NCBI RefSeq assembly: GCF_000744945.1
Contig: NZ_JQMX01000001.1
Coordinates: forward strand, 310,001-374,000
Length of the DNA: 64,000 nt
Direction of reading: 5' to 3'
Source of the DNA: Carnobacterium maltaromaticum DSM 20342
GTDB taxonomy: Bacteria; Bacillota; Bacilli; Lactobacillales; Carnobacteriaceae
Made by a program: the position numbers and the translations under genes. This document shows positions 9,025 to 17,806 of the stretch, piece after piece. The stretch's first letter is position 1; every line of letters starts with the position of its first letter. The notes beneath the pieces are model-generated. The model did not search any database. It was not told where the DNA came from and saw only the letters and a list, made by a program, of their open reading frames with translations.

Positions 9025-9052
9025 AAAGCTGTGGGTTTCCACGGCTTTTTTT
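9025..9052 (+). terminator. Terminator inside the leader (candidate attenuator)
   Basis: AAAGCTGTGG pairs with CCACGGCTTT around GTTT and is followed by a T7 tract. It lies between the promoter at 8778 and the start codon at 9141 with no gene in front of it other than the tiny leader ORF. It could therefore control readthrough into the MutS2-like gene. Confidence 0.7.
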
Positions 9053-9102
9053 GTTGCATAAACGTTCAATAAAATAAAGTGATTGTCCATTAACTAACTA
9101 TG

Positions 9103-9131
9103 GGTATCTTCGTGATTTCTAAAAACGAGGA
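9103..9131 (+). promoter_or_regulatory. Hairpin that could mask the ribosome binding site
   Basis: TCTTCGT (9107-9113) can pair with ACGAGGA (9125-9131), which contains the Shine-Dalgarno bases of the next gene. The overlapping bases GGTATCTTC (9103-9111) can instead pair with GAAGATACC at 8948-8956 in the same leader, which would free the site. This is a hand-drawn structure and the pairings are short. Confidence 0.35.
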
Positions 9132-9140
9132 GAAGAGAAG

Positions 9141-11045
9141 ATGAATTTAACAACAATTGAAAAAATTCAATTTAACCAAGTGAAAGAACAAATAGAACGA
9201 CATTGTGTCAGTTCATTAGGAAAGAAACGCTTTAAAAAATTACAGCTTAATGCTAAACCAGTGGTTGTTACAACTAGATATAACGAAACTGAAGAAGCGC
9301 GGGCGTTATTAGATGCTAAGTTGACGATGCCATTTATGGGACTATCAAGCATTGATGTTTTTATGGAGCAGTTAGAAAAGGGTTTGCTCTTAGAGGCTAG
9401 TAGTCTAATTGACGTAGCTGATTTCTTACGCAGTGGTCGCATGATTCGACGCTTTATGGAAAAATATGAATCATTAGCCCCGACATTAACAATGTACGCA
9501 AGATCTATCTCTGAGTTCACTGAAATTGAAGATGAAATCTATTTTTCGATTAAAAATGGGCAAGTAGCTGATGAAGCTAGTAAAGAGTTAAGACGCATTC
9601 GGAGGTTAATTGCTGAGAAGGAAAGTAAAATAGAGGAGCGTTTAAGTAAATTTCTTAAAAATAAAGACAACCAAAAACAAATTCAAGAATTTTTTGTAAG
9701 CAAGAAAAATGAACGATTTACAATTCCAATAAAGGCTGCTTATAAAAATCAAGTTGCTGGCACAATTATTGAAACTTCTTCGAAAGGTACAACTGTCTTT
9801 ATTGAGCCAACTGCAGTTACCAAATTAAATGATGAATTGGCAATTCTAAAGGTTGAAGAAAGTACGGAAATTTATCAAATACTTGCAACACTATCTGGTT
9901 TAATTTTGGAAAATTTAGTTCCTATTCAATTAAATTTAGAGACCATCGCAGAATATGATATGATTTTTGCTCGTGGGAAATATAGTCGGCTAATTCAAGG
10001 TGTGACACCTAAATTAAATCAAAGAGGTTACATTCATTTAGTGAATGCGGTACACCCTTTAATAGAAGCAAACGCTGTGCCGTTAAATTTTACAGTTGGT
10101 GAAGACTATCGTGGATTAATTATTACCGGGCCCAATGCAGGAGGTAAAACGGTTGTGTTAAAGACCGTTGGTTTGTTAGCTTTAATGACTTTGTTAGGTA
10201 TTCAATTACCAGCTGATGAAGGAACAGAGATGGGTTTATTTGAAGGTATATTTGTTGATATTGGAGATAGTCAAAGTTTAGAAAATGCTTTAAGTACCTT
10301 TTCTTCACATATTCAAAATATAGCCGATATTATGCAAGTAGCACCCCGAAATAGTTTAGTTCTATTTGATGAAATCGGTAGTGGTACTGAACCCAATGAA
10401 GGGGCAGCTTTAGCGATAGCTATATTAGAGGAGTTTTATCAGCGCGGAAATATCGTCGTGGCAACCACTCATTATGGCGAAATTAAGCGTTACTCAGAAA
10501 TACATCCAGATTTTATTAATGCTGCAATGGCATTCGATCAAGCGACCTTAACACCATTGTATCAATTATTAATGGGGGAATCAGGTGAAAGTAATGCCTT
10601 GTGGATTGCTAAAAAAATGAATTTAAAAGAGCATGTCATTCAACAAGCACAACGATATATGGAGGATAAAGATTACTCTTTAACAAAAGCTTCAATTCCA
10701 AAAAATAAAACGATGATCGATAGTCAAACAGAGAGAGCAGAAAGTGTCTCATTATTAAAAAAAGGCGATCGTGTCTTGCTTTTAGACTATAATGAGAATG
10801 GTTTAGTTTTTGAAGATAATCCATTGCGGGAAACGGTGACTGTTTTTTATAGAAATGACTATCATGAAGTAGTTCCTAAGCGGTTGAAATTAGAAGTTTT
10901 AGCTACTGATTTGTATCCGCCTGATTATGATTTATCTACCTTATTTACGAGCTATACAGAGCGTAAGCTAGATCATGACATCAATAGGGGATCTAAAAAA
11001 GCGTTGAAAAAAATTCATCGTGAGATAAAACAACAGGATAGGTAA
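9141..11045 (+). CDS. MutS2-like ATPase lacking an Smr domain
   Basis: The 634-residue protein has the MutS2 layout: core and lever helices (about 1-300), with a clamp-like coiled segment around 180-215, then the ABC-type ATPase with Walker A GPNAGGKT (330-337) and Walker B LVLFDE (D410). A short KOW-like beta domain (about 535-590) follows. Full MutS2 is about 780 residues and ends in an Smr nuclease domain; here the protein stops before it. MutS2 of Bacillus acts on recombination and on collided ribosomes. The function of this short form is not known to me. It is a monocistronic gene with a long structured leader. Confidence 0.8.
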   Translation: MNLTTIEKIQFNQVKEQIERHCVSSLGKKRFKKLQLNAKPVVVTTRYNETEEARALLDAKLTMPFMGLSSIDVFMEQLEKGLLLEASSLIDVADFLRSGRMIRRFMEKYESLAPTLTMYARSISEFTEIEDEIYFSIKNGQVADEASKELRRIRRLIAEKESKIEERLSKFLKNKDNQKQIQEFFVSKKNERFTIPIKAAYKNQVAGTIIETSSKGTTVFIEPTAVTKLNDELAILKVEESTEIYQILATLSGLILENLVPIQLNLETIAEYDMIFARGKYSRLIQGVTPKLNQRGYIHLVNAVHPLIEANAVPLNFTVGEDYRGLIITGPNAGGKTVVLKTVGLLALMTLLGIQLPADEGTEMGLFEGIFVDIGDSQSLENALSTFSSHIQNIADIMQVAPRNSLVLFDEIGSGTEPNEGAALAIAILEEFYQRGNIVVATTHYGEIKRYSEIHPDFINAAMAFDQATLTPLYQLLMGESGESNALWIAKKMNLKEHVIQQAQRYMEDKDYSLTKASIPKNKTMIDSQTERAESVSLLKKGDRVLLLDYNENGLVFEDNPLRETVTVFYRNDYHEVVPKRLKLEVLATDLYPPDYDLSTLFTSYTERKLDHDINRGSKKALKKIHREIKQQDR

Positions 11046-11074
11046 GATTCGGTAAATTTTATACTAAAAAATAG

Positions 11075-11119
11075 AAAAAAGTGAGGCTAAAGAATTTTCT
11101 CTTTAGTCTCACTTTTTTT
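11075..11119. terminator. Bidirectional terminator between the MutS2-like gene and hrtA
   Basis: AAAAAAGTGAGGCTAAAG pairs with CTTTAGTCTCACTTTTTT. The A and T runs on both sides let it work on either strand, serving two convergent units. Confidence 0.85.
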
Positions 11120-11142
11120 ATTAAGCTTAAAATAAGCTACTT

Positions 11143-11817
11143 TTAAACTGTATATAACCGACCATCTTCAATTCGTAAGACACGGTCAACTAGATCTAAG
11201 ACACGTTCATCATGAGTAACCATGACAGCAGCTTTATTCTTTTTATGGACTTCAGCAGCAATCATTTTTACAACTTGATAGCCGCGCTCAGAATCAAGGC
11301 TCGCTGTTGGTTCGTCTGCTAAAATAATATCAGGTTCATTCATTAATGCTCGAGCAATCGCAACTCGTTGTCGCTCCCCACCTGATAATTTTTCAGGATA
11401 TTGGGTTAAGCGATGAGACAATCCCAAATCTTCCAATAAGTCCAATGCTTTTTGGCGATTCTGTTTTTTTGTACCATTTAGTTCTGGAATCAATAAGAGT
11501 TGATCTAGGACATTTAAATAAGGAATTAAATTGCCACTCTGGAAAATAAAGCCAATTTTTTCTAAGCGCAATTGTGTCCATTTTTTTTGAGATAAAGAGT
11601 TTAGGCTCGTTCCTCCAATCTGGATATTTCCAGAAGAAGGGGAAAGTAAGGCGCCAGCAATTGATAGGAATGTACTTTTACCAGCACCACTTGGTCCAAC
11701 TATCGCAACGAATTCTCCTTCTGCCACGCTTAAGGAAAGATTTTTAAGGACTTCGATTTGTTCAGAGCCGTCTTGATAATATTTTGATACATCTTCTAAA
11801 ATAAGTTTAGCTGTCAT
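11143..11817 (-). CDS. hrtA: Heme efflux ABC transporter ATPase HrtA
   Basis: The 224-residue ABC ATPase powers the HrtBA pump, which removes toxic heme from the membrane. It shows Walker A GPSGAGKS, the signature LSGGERQRV and Walker [13 protein letters not shown], of the MacB/LolD-like type. Its start overlaps the hrtB stop by one base (TAATG). The identification follows from its partner, an HrtB-type permease, and the upstream HssRS pair. Confidence 0.88.
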   Translation of the reverse strand: MTAKLILEDVSKYYQDGSEQIEVLKNLSLSVAEGEFVAIVGPSGAGKSTFLSIAGALLSPSSGNIQIGGTSLNSLSQKKWTQLRLEKIGFIFQSGNLIPYLNVLDQLLLIPELNGTKKQNRQKALDLLEDLGLSHRLTQYPEKLSGGERQRVAIARALMNEPDIILADEPTASLDSERGYQVVKMIAAEVHKKNKAAVMVTHDERVLDLVDRVLRIEDGRLYTV

Positions 11818-12905
11818 TAGTTTGTTCCTCCAATCGCTTCAATAGCATCGACTTTTGCCACTTTATAGAGAGATAATAAGGCACCAATTAAAGCGACTGC
11901 TAGGAAAAGAATCGAAGAAAGAAGGGCAGTCGTGCCAGTTAATTTAAAAGGCATGCTAGCAGGTAAGATTGCTGCTGTACCATAAGTTAGTCCATTCCCA
12001 ATTAAAAGACTGAAAATAGAAATCAGGGTAATTTGCATAAATAAACTTCTACCTAAATAGCTTGTTTTTGCTCCAATTGCTTTTAACATACCAAATTGGT
12101 CCATTTTTTGAAGAGTAATTACATAAAAGAAAACAGTTAAAACAAAGGCTGCAATAATGTATAAAAAGGCAATCATCATGGTTAAAGAACCTTGTTCTTC
12201 CGAATATCCTGGAATATTTTGAACAATATCATTTTGTGGGACGACATCTAGACCTTTAAAGGATAAAGTTTCTGCTTTACTTTTAGAAATATCTAAGGCA
12301 ATTGCATTATACGTAATCGCATCAGTTTTTTGCGGCTGTTTAATTGATTTCCATTGTTCAGGAGATAAGAAAACTACACCTGTATGGCTATAGGTTTGAT
12401 TTTTAGTGAAGCCACTGATAGTAAAAACAGTTTCACTCACGGTATCTTTAATTGAGTCACCGATTTTATACCCATTTCGTTGCAATTTTTCATCAACAAT
12501 AACTTTTTTAGGATCTGTTTTTTGAAATTTTCCAGAACTTAGTTGAGGTTTTTGGAAACTACTTGGTTCTAAAAGGAAATAAGAAATATCTGTTTTTTCT
12601 TCTCCTTTTGAGTTACTAATCGTACTCATTTGGATGCTGAGTGGAGTTGCATCAGCCTTTAATTTTTGCTGAATCATTTGCCATTCATCAGATGTAACTG
12701 TCGAACGAGCAAATCGATTATCAGCACCTTTTTCCAAAACATAATAGGAAGCTGGACTCTCTTTAATTGCCGAAGCATTATCACTAGCCAAACCATTTGC
12801 CAGACCTGTTACGAATAGTACAAGCCAAATAATGAGAATCATAATGAAACCGATTAAGGCATAGCGTACTTTTGTGTGTTTTATTTCTCGCCAAGCTAAA
12901 AACAT
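11817..12905 (-). CDS. hrtB: Heme efflux ABC transporter permease HrtB
   Basis: The 362-residue FtsX-like permease has one N-terminal membrane segment (about 15-37), an extracellular domain of roughly 200 residues and three C-terminal segments. The region KHTKVRYALIGF followed by GLANGLASDNASAI is the hallmark of HrtB. I moved the start to 12905, where GGAGTG precedes the ATG; a longer frame would run into hssS and through the HssR box. It is the first gene of hrtBA. Confidence 0.9.
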   Translation of the reverse strand: MFLAWREIKHTKVRYALIGFIMILIIWLVLFVTGLANGLASDNASAIKESPASYYVLEKGADNRFARSTVTSDEWQMIQQKLKADATPLSIQMSTISNSKGEEKTDISYFLLEPSSFQKPQLSSGKFQKTDPKKVIVDEKLQRNGYKIGDSIKDTVSETVFTISGFTKNQTYSHTGVVFLSPEQWKSIKQPQKTDAITYNAIALDISKSKAETLSFKGLDVVPQNDIVQNIPGYSEEQGSLTMMIAFLYIIAAFVLTVFFYVITLQKMDQFGMLKAIGAKTSYLGRSLFMQITLISIFSLLIGNGLTYGTAAILPASMPFKLTGTTALLSSILFLAVALIGALLSLYKVAKVDAIEAIGGTN

Positions 12906-12949
12906 TGTGTTCACACTCCATTTCTTTGATAGCACTATCTTATAATGGA

Positions 12950-12969
12950 AGTATGAACTGAATATGAAC
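12950..12969 (-). promoter_or_regulatory. HssR-binding direct repeat upstream of hrtBA
   Basis: On the minus strand the sequence reads GTTCATATTCAGTTCATACT, a direct repeat of GTTCATA with 11-base period. It matches the HssR box known upstream of staphylococcal hrtAB. It lies in the 70-base gap between hssS and hrtB, showing that hrtBA has its own heme-induced promoter. Confidence 0.8.
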
Positions 12970-12975
12970 ACAAGT

Positions 12976-14364
12976 TTACAAATGAGCTTTTGGCAATTGG
13001 ACACTAAATAAAACACCTTTAGGATGCGTTTTGTTGAGTACAGAAATAGTTCCATTGTGTAAGTGAACAATCTTTTCTGTAATTGCTAGACCTAAACCAC
13101 TGGTTCCATTCTGTCGAGTTCGATTTTTATCTACTTGGTAGAATCGTTCAAATAAGTGGTCTATATCAGAGTCAGGGATAGTAGGACCGCTATTAAAAAT
13201 AGTTATTATGAAATTTTCAGTGGTATCTTCGATTTTAATCTGGATTTCTCCGTATTCAGGCGTATAATTTAAAGCGTTGTTGATGAGGTTTTGCCAAATT
13301 TGGTATAAAAAATTTTCATTTCCATTAATAAAAGCTGGGATTAATTCGACCGATAAATAAATGTTTTTTTCTTGCCAGTTCCATTGAGTAAATTGAATAT
13401 AATGCCGAATTTGAGCAGCAATATCAACTGACTTTTTTTGAACCAATTGATTCTCGTTGTCTAAATAGGAAAGGGCTAATAATTGTTTGGTTAGATCAGA
13501 CAAGCGCGCAGTCTCACTTTCAATGATTGTCAAGTAATTAAAATTTTCTTCCAAGCTATGCTGATTGGTCTTTAAGATACTTGTATACCCTTGAATAGTC
13601 GTTAAAGGTGATTGAATTTCATGAGAGACGTTTGCGACAAATTCTTGTCGAGCTTTTTCAGATTTATTAATTTCAGTGGCCATTGTTGCAAAAGAATTTG
13701 TTAACTGACCAATTTCATCTTGCCTACTAGTCGAGTTAATTTCAGTGAATTGCCCACTAATTAGTTGTTTAGTTGATTCTGTTAATTTTTTGATGGGCTT
13801 AACTATAAAAGAACTGCTTAAAAAAATAAAACAAAATCCGATTAAAACGGTTAGCAATAAAAGTAGTGCAAAGTAAATGCGTAACTCACCAAATTGCTGA
13901 GTAGGGTCAGGTCGAATAAAAATAGCTTCTGTTGAATTAGCTGTTTTGATAGGTACTCCAATTGTATTTCTTAAGTCGTTATCAAAAAAGCCCGTGATTA
14001 AAATATTTTGTGGAAAATTAGCAATTCCATGATAAATTTCTCCAGAACGAACTAAATCAATCGATTCTTGGGGTAAAGAGGTTTTTCTAAAAGAATCTCC
14101 ATAAGCAGTTTCTTCTCCATTTTCTGAAACTTGATACACTTCATACCCTAATGAAGTAATATGAGTTAAGTACGAGGTTAAATCAAGTTCTGTATTCTTA
14201 GCGAAGTAATCCCGCATTTCTTCCGCTATTTTTGTGACTTTGCTGTCATTAATGGGTTTTAAATGAGTTTGATAATACAGATTTGAAAGTAAGAAAGCCA
14301 GAAAAAAACTGCAAACTAATACTAAAAAAGTTGCACCCACAATTTTTTTATATAATGTTTTCAT
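12976..14364 (-). CDS. hssS: Heme sensor histidine kinase HssS
   Basis: The 462-residue kinase has membrane segments at about 7-29 and 161-185. The extracellular domain between them carries ITGFFDND and IFIRPD, which recall staphylococcal HssS. HAMP (about 186-235), HisKA with H248 in VSHEIQSP, and an HATPase domain with NALNYT and GLGLAI follow. It senses membrane heme and phosphorylates HssR. Its start overlaps the hssR stop (ATGA), so the pair is translationally coupled. Confidence 0.9.
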   Translation of the reverse strand: MKTLYKKIVGATFLVLVCSFFLAFLLSNLYYQTHLKPINDSKVTKIAEEMRDYFAKNTELDLTSYLTHITSLGYEVYQVSENGEETAYGDSFRKTSLPQESIDLVRSGEIYHGIANFPQNILITGFFDNDLRNTIGVPIKTANSTEAIFIRPDPTQQFGELRIYFALLLLLTVLIGFCFIFLSSSFIVKPIKKLTESTKQLISGQFTEINSTSRQDEIGQLTNSFATMATEINKSEKARQEFVANVSHEIQSPLTTIQGYTSILKTNQHSLEENFNYLTIIESETARLSDLTKQLLALSYLDNENQLVQKKSVDIAAQIRHYIQFTQWNWQEKNIYLSVELIPAFINGNENFLYQIWQNLINNALNYTPEYGEIQIKIEDTTENFIITIFNSGPTIPDSDIDHLFERFYQVDKNRTRQNGTSGLGLAITEKIVHLHNGTISVLNKTHPKGVLFSVQLPKAHL

Positions 14365-15032
14365 AGTTGCACCTCAAGTCGATAACCAAGTCCTCTAATT
14401 GTTGAAATTTTAACACCAGACTCGGGTGTTAAATGTTCTCTTAGACGCTTAATATGAACATCAACAGTTCGGTCATTACCTTCATAATCGAATCCCCAAA
14501 TGGAGTCAATTAGTTGGTCACGAGTAAATGTTTTTTTTGGATAAGAAGCTAATTTATGCAGGACTTCAAATTCTTTTAATGGTAAGTAAAGTTCTTTTTT
14601 TCCTAATGTAACCAAGTAGTTTTGTGAATCGATTTTTAATTGCCCAATCTGAATGACTGTTTCATTTGGGGTTTGAGAACGTCGTAAGAGTGCGTTAACT
14701 CTGAAAAGCAATTCCTTTAATTCGAAAGGTTTCGTAATATAGTCATCAGTTCCCGCTTGGAATCCGACTTCTTTGTCCACCATTTCACCTCTAGCAGTTA
14801 GTAAAATAACTGGAATAGAAGAATTTTCTCGAATCTGTTGGCAAACTTGATAGCCTGTTTTCCCTGGCATCATAACGTCAAGGATAGCTAAATCAATCTG
14901 ATTTTTTGTGATTATTTCTAAAGCTTCGTCTCCATCACTAGCCGTCAATACGTTAAATCCCTCTGAAGTTAAAAAAAAGTGAACCATATTTTTGATAAGT
15001 TGATCGTCATCGGCAACTAAAATTGTCTTCAT
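14361..15032 (-). CDS. hssR: Heme response regulator HssR (OmpR family)
   Basis: The 223-residue regulator has a receiver domain with acidic D8-D10, phospho-acceptor D52 (LDVMMPG) and the conserved K in ITKPF. A winged-helix DNA-binding domain ending RTVDVHIKRLREHL...IRGLGYRLE follows. With HssS it activates hrtBA through the repeat at 12950. The AAGGATGG ribosome binding site on the minus strand supports this start. Confidence 0.9.
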   Translation of the reverse strand: MKTILVADDDQLIKNMVHFFLTSEGFNVLTASDGDEALEIITKNQIDLAILDVMMPGKTGYQVCQQIRENSSIPVILLTARGEMVDKEVGFQAGTDDYITKPFELKELLFRVNALLRRSQTPNETVIQIGQLKIDSQNYLVTLGKKELYLPLKEFEVLHKLASYPKKTFTRDQLIDSIWGFDYEGNDRTVDVHIKRLREHLTPESGVKISTIRGLGYRLEVQL

Positions 15033-15392
15033 AAAATTCCATCCTTTTAAATTTAATCATCATAATGTCTATGATCCTTGTAACGTTTTAAATGAGTGAT
15101 TTTTATTCTAAGTGATTAACTATAGTTTAAATCGATTAAAAGTATGTCTTCTTATACTAGTTTATCAGAAAAAGAAGATTTTTGTTTGAAGTCAGCAAGG
15201 TTATTCGCTGATAAGCAAATTAAAATCTTTAATCGATTATTTTAGCATAATTTTATTGAATAAAAAAGAGTGAATTAAAAAATAAAAGATAAATGTAACA
15301 ATTAAGGATGAAAATATGTTATAATAGGATATTGAACGTTATGGTGATTTTGATTTTACGTTTTTAAGAACCAAAGAAATGAGGGGATTTGT
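15033..15392. promoter_or_regulatory. Divergent intergenic region between hssR and the DUF2187-like gene
   Basis: The 360 bases hold promoters in both directions. For the plus gene an extended -10, TGTTATAAT, lies at 15317-15325. Two ATCGATTA palindromes about 100 bases apart (near 15130 and 15232) may be operators, but I cannot assign them. No open frame is supported. Confidence 0.5.
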
Positions 15393-15740
15393 GTGGGATT
15401 TAAAATAACCGATGAGATTCAGTCAGTTGTTGAGATTGAGCTTCGAAAAGGTGCTAGCAAGTCAAGAATTGCAACGCTTTTAGGTGTTAATTACGATGAG
15501 GCTTTAGTAATTATTGACGAAGTAAAAGAGTCATTTAGACCAGATGTAGGGGATGAAATTCGCTTTACATTTCGTGATGAAAAAATGGCTGGAGTGATTC
15601 AAAAACTGTTAACAAATAGTGCTGTAGTCGAAATTTTCTGGGAACAATCTTCATCTATTATGAAAGATGTTTGTGAAGATAAAACAATTGTCAATTTCAA
15701 AGATATCATTGAAGTCACTAATTTAAATGTCGTATCATAA
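15393..15740 (+). CDS. DUF2187-like small protein with an N-terminal helix-turn-helix-like segment
   Basis: The 115-residue protein starts at a GTG after GAGGGGAT. Residues 1-48 are helical and resemble a small helix-turn-helix (SKSRIATLLGVNYDEALVIID). Residues 50-110 resemble the beta-barrel DUF2187 (GDEIRFTF, then MAGVIQKLLTNSAVVEIF). I know no function for it. It is monocistronic, with its own terminator, and sits just ahead of the fab operon. Confidence 0.65.
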   Translation: MGFKITDEIQSVVEIELRKGASKSRIATLLGVNYDEALVIIDEVKESFRPDVGDEIRFTFRDEKMAGVIQKLLTNSAVVEIFWEQSSSIMKDVCEDKTIVNFKDIIEVTNLNVVS

Positions 15741-15788
15741 CAAGTTACTATCTTTATGCTTTTAATTGAATGGATACAGAATAATTCA

Positions 15789-15828
15789 AAAATCAACTCA
15801 GAAATTTCTTCTGAAGTTGATTTTTTTT
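15789..15828 (+). terminator. Terminator after the DUF2187-like gene
   Basis: AAAATCAACTCAGAA pairs with TTCTGAAGTTGATTTT with one bulged base, followed by T8. Confidence 0.85.
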
Positions 15829-15935
15829 ATCTTAATCGGATTAAATACTTTGATGTTCAAAATATTTTTAAGTTTTATAAATCCAGATTTCATGGGGTTT
15901 TTAGAAGTTTTTTCACTAATTTTGTAAAAACTTAC

Positions 15936-15992
15936 TTGACAGTTTAGCAAAAAAATAATATAGTTTGATGGTCAAACAATTTGAACTTCAAA
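15936..15992 (+). promoter_or_regulatory. fab operon promoter with two FabT boxes
   Basis: TTGACA (15936-15941), a 17-base spacer and TATAGT (15959-15964) form the promoter. Overlapping the -10 and just downstream are two copies of the FabT palindrome TTTGA-N3-TCAAA: TTTGATGGTCAAA (15964-15976) and TTTGAACTTCAAA (15980-15992). FabT with acyl-ACP bound would repress here. Confidence 0.88.
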
Positions 15993-16037
15993 GTAAGTTT
16001 GGAAAGAGTTGATAAATGAATCGAAAGGGAGGAGTTG

Positions 16038-16502
16038 GTGTTGCCAAACTCATTTGAAACGATTAACGATTATTTAGTCGATGTGTTTAATGAAATTCTG
16101 ACAATTGAAGAAACAGCTTTGCAAAATAGTAGTTTTGAAGATGTTTCAATTAAAGAAATGCATACAGTTGAAGCAATCGGCATGTATCAGAGACGTACGA
16201 CTTCAGAAGTCGCTAAGAAACTTCAAATTACTGTGGGTACATTAACTGTTGCAGTCAATAATTTAGTCCGAAAGGGCTATGTAGAAAGAATTCGAAGCGA
16301 AGATGATCGACGAGTTGTGAAATTAGGTTTAACCAAACGTGGTCGCTTATTATTTCGACTACACGATAAATTTCATAAGGAAATGGTAAAAGAAACAATT
16401 GAGGATATGCAACCTGAAGAGATTGATATTTTAATTAAAGGTTTGCGAAACTTACATGGTTTCTTAGATAAAACACAAAAAAAATTGAAAGAACAGGGCT
16501 GA
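16038..16502 (+). CDS. fabT: Fatty-acid biosynthesis repressor FabT (MarR family)
   Basis: FabT binds acyl-ACP and represses the fab operon. The roughly 154-residue protein has a MarR winged helix (about 35-115) with the wing around SEDDRRVVKLGLTKRG. AAAGGGAGGAG is followed by TTG (16035), GTG (16038) and TTG (16041); I favour the GTG, but the TTG at 16041 is equally possible. It is the first gene of the fab operon, directly behind two FabT boxes, and ends six bases before fabH. Confidence 0.92.
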   Translation: MLPNSFETINDYLVDVFNEILTIEETALQNSSFEDVSIKEMHTVEAIGMYQRRTTSEVAKKLQITVGTLTVAVNNLVRKGYVERIRSEDDRRVVKLGLTKRGRLLFRLHDKFHKEMVKETIEDMQPEEIDILIKGLRNLHGFLDKTQKKLKEQG

Positions 16503-16507
16503 ACTCT

Positions 16508-17485
16508 ATGGGAACAAAAATTGTTAGTACTGGGAGTTACGTTCCAAAAAAACAAGTTTCCAATGAAATGTTGGAAAGTTTTATGGAAACAAATGACGAA
16601 TGGATTAAGACACGAACTGGGATTCATCATCGGCATTTAGCTGAAGGTGAGAACACTTCTGTTTTATGTGGCAAGGCTGCTAAAGCGATGTTAGATAAGG
16701 CGGATGTTGAAGCGTCTGAAATTGATTTGATTATTGTAGCAACCATGACACCCGATTATTTAAGCCCATCAACAGCTTGTTTAGTTCAAGAATACATCGG
16801 TGCAAATAAAGCGATGGCTTTTGATTTAAATGCAGCTTGTTCAGGTTTTGTGTATGCACTGTCGGTGGCTGAAAAAATGATGGCTAGTGGCAAATTTCAT
16901 TATGCTTTAGTAATAGGCGGTGAAGTTATGTCAAAAGTTATTGATTGGACAGATCGAAGCACAGCGGTTCTTTTTGGAGATGGAGCAGGTGGGGTATTAT
17001 TAGAAGCAAATTCTGAAAAAAATACTTTTATTGCCGAAGATCTTCATGCAGATGGCGGTCGTGCTTTATCTTTAACAGCAGGTTCGATGGCTGTCAATAA
17101 TCCTTACCATAAAACAGAAGAAACAAACGAGTACTACTTGAAAATGGATGGGCGAGGTATTTTTGATTTTGCCATACGTAGTGTCCCAAAAAGTGTTCGT
17201 CAAGTTGTTGAAAATGCTGGATTAGAGTTGGAAGATATTGATTATATTCTTCCGCATCAAGCAAATTATCGGATTGTTGAAGCTATTGCTAAAAAGTTGA
17301 AGTTACCGATGACTAAGTTTAAAACAAATATGGCTGAATACGGCAATACTTCTGGAGCTAGTATCGGAATTTTATTAGACGAACTAGTCTCTAACAATGA
17401 ATTAGTCTTAGGAAGTAATGAAAAAGTTATTTTAACTGGTTTTGGTGGGGGCCTAACATGGGGTTCCATTTTAATCGAGTTATAA
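16508..17485 (+). CDS. fabH: Beta-ketoacyl-ACP synthase III
   Basis: FabH condenses acetyl-CoA or a branched acyl-CoA with malonyl-ACP to start fatty-acid synthesis. The 325-residue protein has the catalytic Cys111 in NAACSGF, the His of LPHQANYRI and the Asn of YGNTSGAS, the full Cys-His-Asn triad. Length is normal. It starts six bases after fabT within the operon. Confidence 0.97.
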   Translation: MGTKIVSTGSYVPKKQVSNEMLESFMETNDEWIKTRTGIHHRHLAEGENTSVLCGKAAKAMLDKADVEASEIDLIIVATMTPDYLSPSTACLVQEYIGANKAMAFDLNAACSGFVYALSVAEKMMASGKFHYALVIGGEVMSKVIDWTDRSTAVLFGDGAGGVLLEANSEKNTFIAEDLHADGGRALSLTAGSMAVNNPYHKTEETNEYYLKMDGRGIFDFAIRSVPKSVRQVVENAGLELEDIDYILPHQANYRIVEAIAKKLKLPMTKFKTNMAEYGNTSGASIGILLDELVSNNELVLGSNEKVILTGFGGGLTWGSILIEL

Positions 17486-17551
17486 AATAAATGCAGTGTT
17501 TTCGAACGCAGCAATCAAACAAAAATAAAACCAATAATGGAGGAAATAACA

Positions 17552-17782
17552 ATGACATTCGAAAAAATTCAAGCAATTATCGTGGACCAATTAGACAAAG
17601 AGGAAGCTGAAGTACAATTAACTACTAACTTCCGTGAGGATTTAGAAGCAGATAGTTTAGATTTATTCCAAATCATTAACGATATTGAAGATGAATTTGA
17701 TATTAAAATTGAAACTGAAGAAGGCTTAAATACAGTTCAAGATATTGTTAACTTTGTTGAAGCAGAATTAAAAAATAAATAA
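17552..17782 (+). CDS. acpP: Acyl carrier protein
   Basis: The 76-residue, strongly acidic protein carries the growing acyl chain on phosphopantetheine attached to Ser35 in ADSLDLF. I chose the ATG at 17552, seven bases after GGAGG, over an in-frame start 15 bases upstream. It lies between fabH and fabK as in other Lactobacillales. Confidence 0.96.
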   Translation: MTFEKIQAIIVDQLDKEEAEVQLTTNFREDLEADSLDLFQIINDIEDEFDIKIETEEGLNTVQDIVNFVEAELKNK

Positions 17783-17806
17783 ATCAAGAAGAAAGAGGGA
17801 ACCTGC

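Noticed and set aside
8807..9140. T-box riboswitch in the MutS2-like leader
   Set aside because: No T-box sequence (AGGGTGGNACCGCG) and no specifier-loop stem could be found.
15756..15947. 63-residue plus-strand frame before fabT
   Set aside because: It spans the terminator at 15789 and the fab promoter and has no ribosome binding site.
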